DNA from: an uncultured Ruminococcus sp.
GTDB taxonomy: Bacteria > Bacillota > Clostridia > Oscillospirales > CAG-382
Assembly (NCBI GenBank): GCA_902772845.1
Contig: CACYCI010000057.1
Location: forward strand, 1 to 33,921
Reading direction: 5' to 3'
Length of the DNA stretch: 33,921 nt
The notes under the pieces were generated by a model that saw nothing but the letters and a program-made list of their open reading frames with translations, was not told the DNA's origin and did no database searches. Numbering within the stretch: the stretch's first letter is position 1; each line of letters begins with the position of its first letter. This document shows, one piece after another, positions 33,325 through 33,921 of this stretch. Position numbers and translations under genes: made by a program.

Positions 33325-33921
33325 ATGAAATTAGGTATAAGCTTATACAGCTTTCACGCTTATGCAAACCCCGATAAACTCGGAATAAAGGGCTGCATAG
33401 ATAAAGTCAAAGAACTCGGCGCCGAAGGCGTTGATATCGTCGAAGGCCCCAAGTTCGCAACTCAGGAAGAATACGTCGCTTACGCCGCGGATATCGGTGA
33501 ATACTGCCGTAAAGTCGGCATAGAGGCGTGCTGCTTCTGCGTTGGCAGCGATTTTATCAACGGCTCCGGCGGTGATATCGAAGCCGAGATCGCCCGCGTA
33601 AAGCTGCTCGTAGACGTCGCCGCGGCATACGGATGTAAATTCATGCGTCACGACGCGACCGGCGGCTTCCCTCAGAATGTCAAACACGGCAGAGCGTTCG
33701 ATAACGCGCTCCCGCGGCTCGTAAAGGGCTATAAGGCGGTCACCGAATATGCAAAGACCAAAGGTATAAAGACCTGCGTCGAAAACCACGGTTTCTTTGC
33801 GCAGGACGCCGAAAGGGTAGAGAAGCTCATAAACGCTGTTGACGACGATAATTTCGGTGCTCTCGTCGACGTCGGCAACTTCTCCTGCGCGGACGAGTAC
33901 AACCCCCGTTCCGTGGGTATA
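33325..33921 (+). CDS. Sugar phosphate isomerase/epimerase-type TIM barrel (3' partial)
   Basis: The frame is open to the window edge, giving 199 residues. It begins MKLGISLYSFHAYANPDKLG and has the xylose-isomerase-like (AP_endonuc_2) pattern: KELGAEGVDIVEGPKF, RKVGIEACCFCVGSDF, AAAYGCKFMRHD, IKTCVENHGFF with the metal-binding Glu, and FGALVDVGNFSC with the Asp. AAGGA precedes the ATG by 8 bases. It lies 26 bases after the CBM9-like lipoprotein, with no terminator between them, so it is probably the fourth gene of the surface operon. This links the surface proteins with intracellular sugar or inositol metabolism. Substrate unknown. Confidence 0.88.
   Translation, partial: MKLGISLYSFHAYANPDKLGIKGCIDKVKELGAEGVDIVEGPKFATQEEYVAYAADIGEYCRKVGIEACCFCVGSDFINGSGGDIEAEIARVKLLVDVAAAYGCKFMRHDATGGFPQNVKHGRAFDNALPRLVKGYKAVTEYAKTKGIKTCVENHGFFAQDAERVEKLINAVDDDNFGALVDVGNFSCADEYNPRSVGI

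Overview
The window looks like chromosomal DNA of an anaerobic Clostridia-type Firmicute (gut Oscillospirales or Christensenellales style). The evidence is strong GGAGG-type ribosome binding sites, TTGACA/TATAAT promoters, U-tailed terminators, a Gram-positive type LexA box, lipoproteins in place of periplasmic proteins, a PPi-type phosphofructokinase, and no outer-membrane genes. No species name can be justified from the sequence.

Left part (1-11340). An operon cut by the window edge carries a MATE-type transporter fused to an RsbW-like ATPase domain, a PHP-domain phosphoesterase and a STAS anti-sigma-antagonist-like protein, and ends in a terminator. Next come a small lipoprotein gene on the minus strand, a 200-bp array of small hairpins, and tRNA-Pro(CGG) behind birA. 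Then follow a PPi-type phosphofructokinase, a solute-binding lipoprotein, class II fructose-bisphosphate aldolase, a two-helix membrane protein, glycerate kinase (minus strand) and an unrecognised 273-aa protein.

Middle part (11385-20745, all minus strand). This is a tight cassette of phage particle genes in the order of a P22-like short-tailed phage: small terminase, large terminase, portal, scaffold-like, coat, decoration-like, connector-like, tail-hub-like, coiled-coil (ejection-like), holin, a 24-aa peptide and a 105-aa membrane protein. Integrase, repressor, replication, endolysin and tail-fibre genes are absent. All frames are open. A perfect LexA box (20732-20745) lies directly upstream of a good promoter, and a terminator-like hairpin sits in the leader. 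This is the most interesting locus: either a trimmed SOS-inducible prophage or a domesticated particle / gene-transfer-agent-like system.

Right part (20757-33921). Trk potassium uptake (trkA-trkH, minus strand) is followed by nagB (minus), asnS with an aspartate-type aminotransferase (plus), and a four-gene surface operon. That operon encodes a solute-binding-like lipoprotein, a membrane-anchored DUF4855 protein with discoidin-like and Ig-like parts, a lipoprotein ending in a CBM9-like domain, and a xylose-isomerase-like TIM-barrel enzyme that runs off the window. No ABC permease accompanies either solute-binding protein, so a surface glycan-binding role is as likely as transport.
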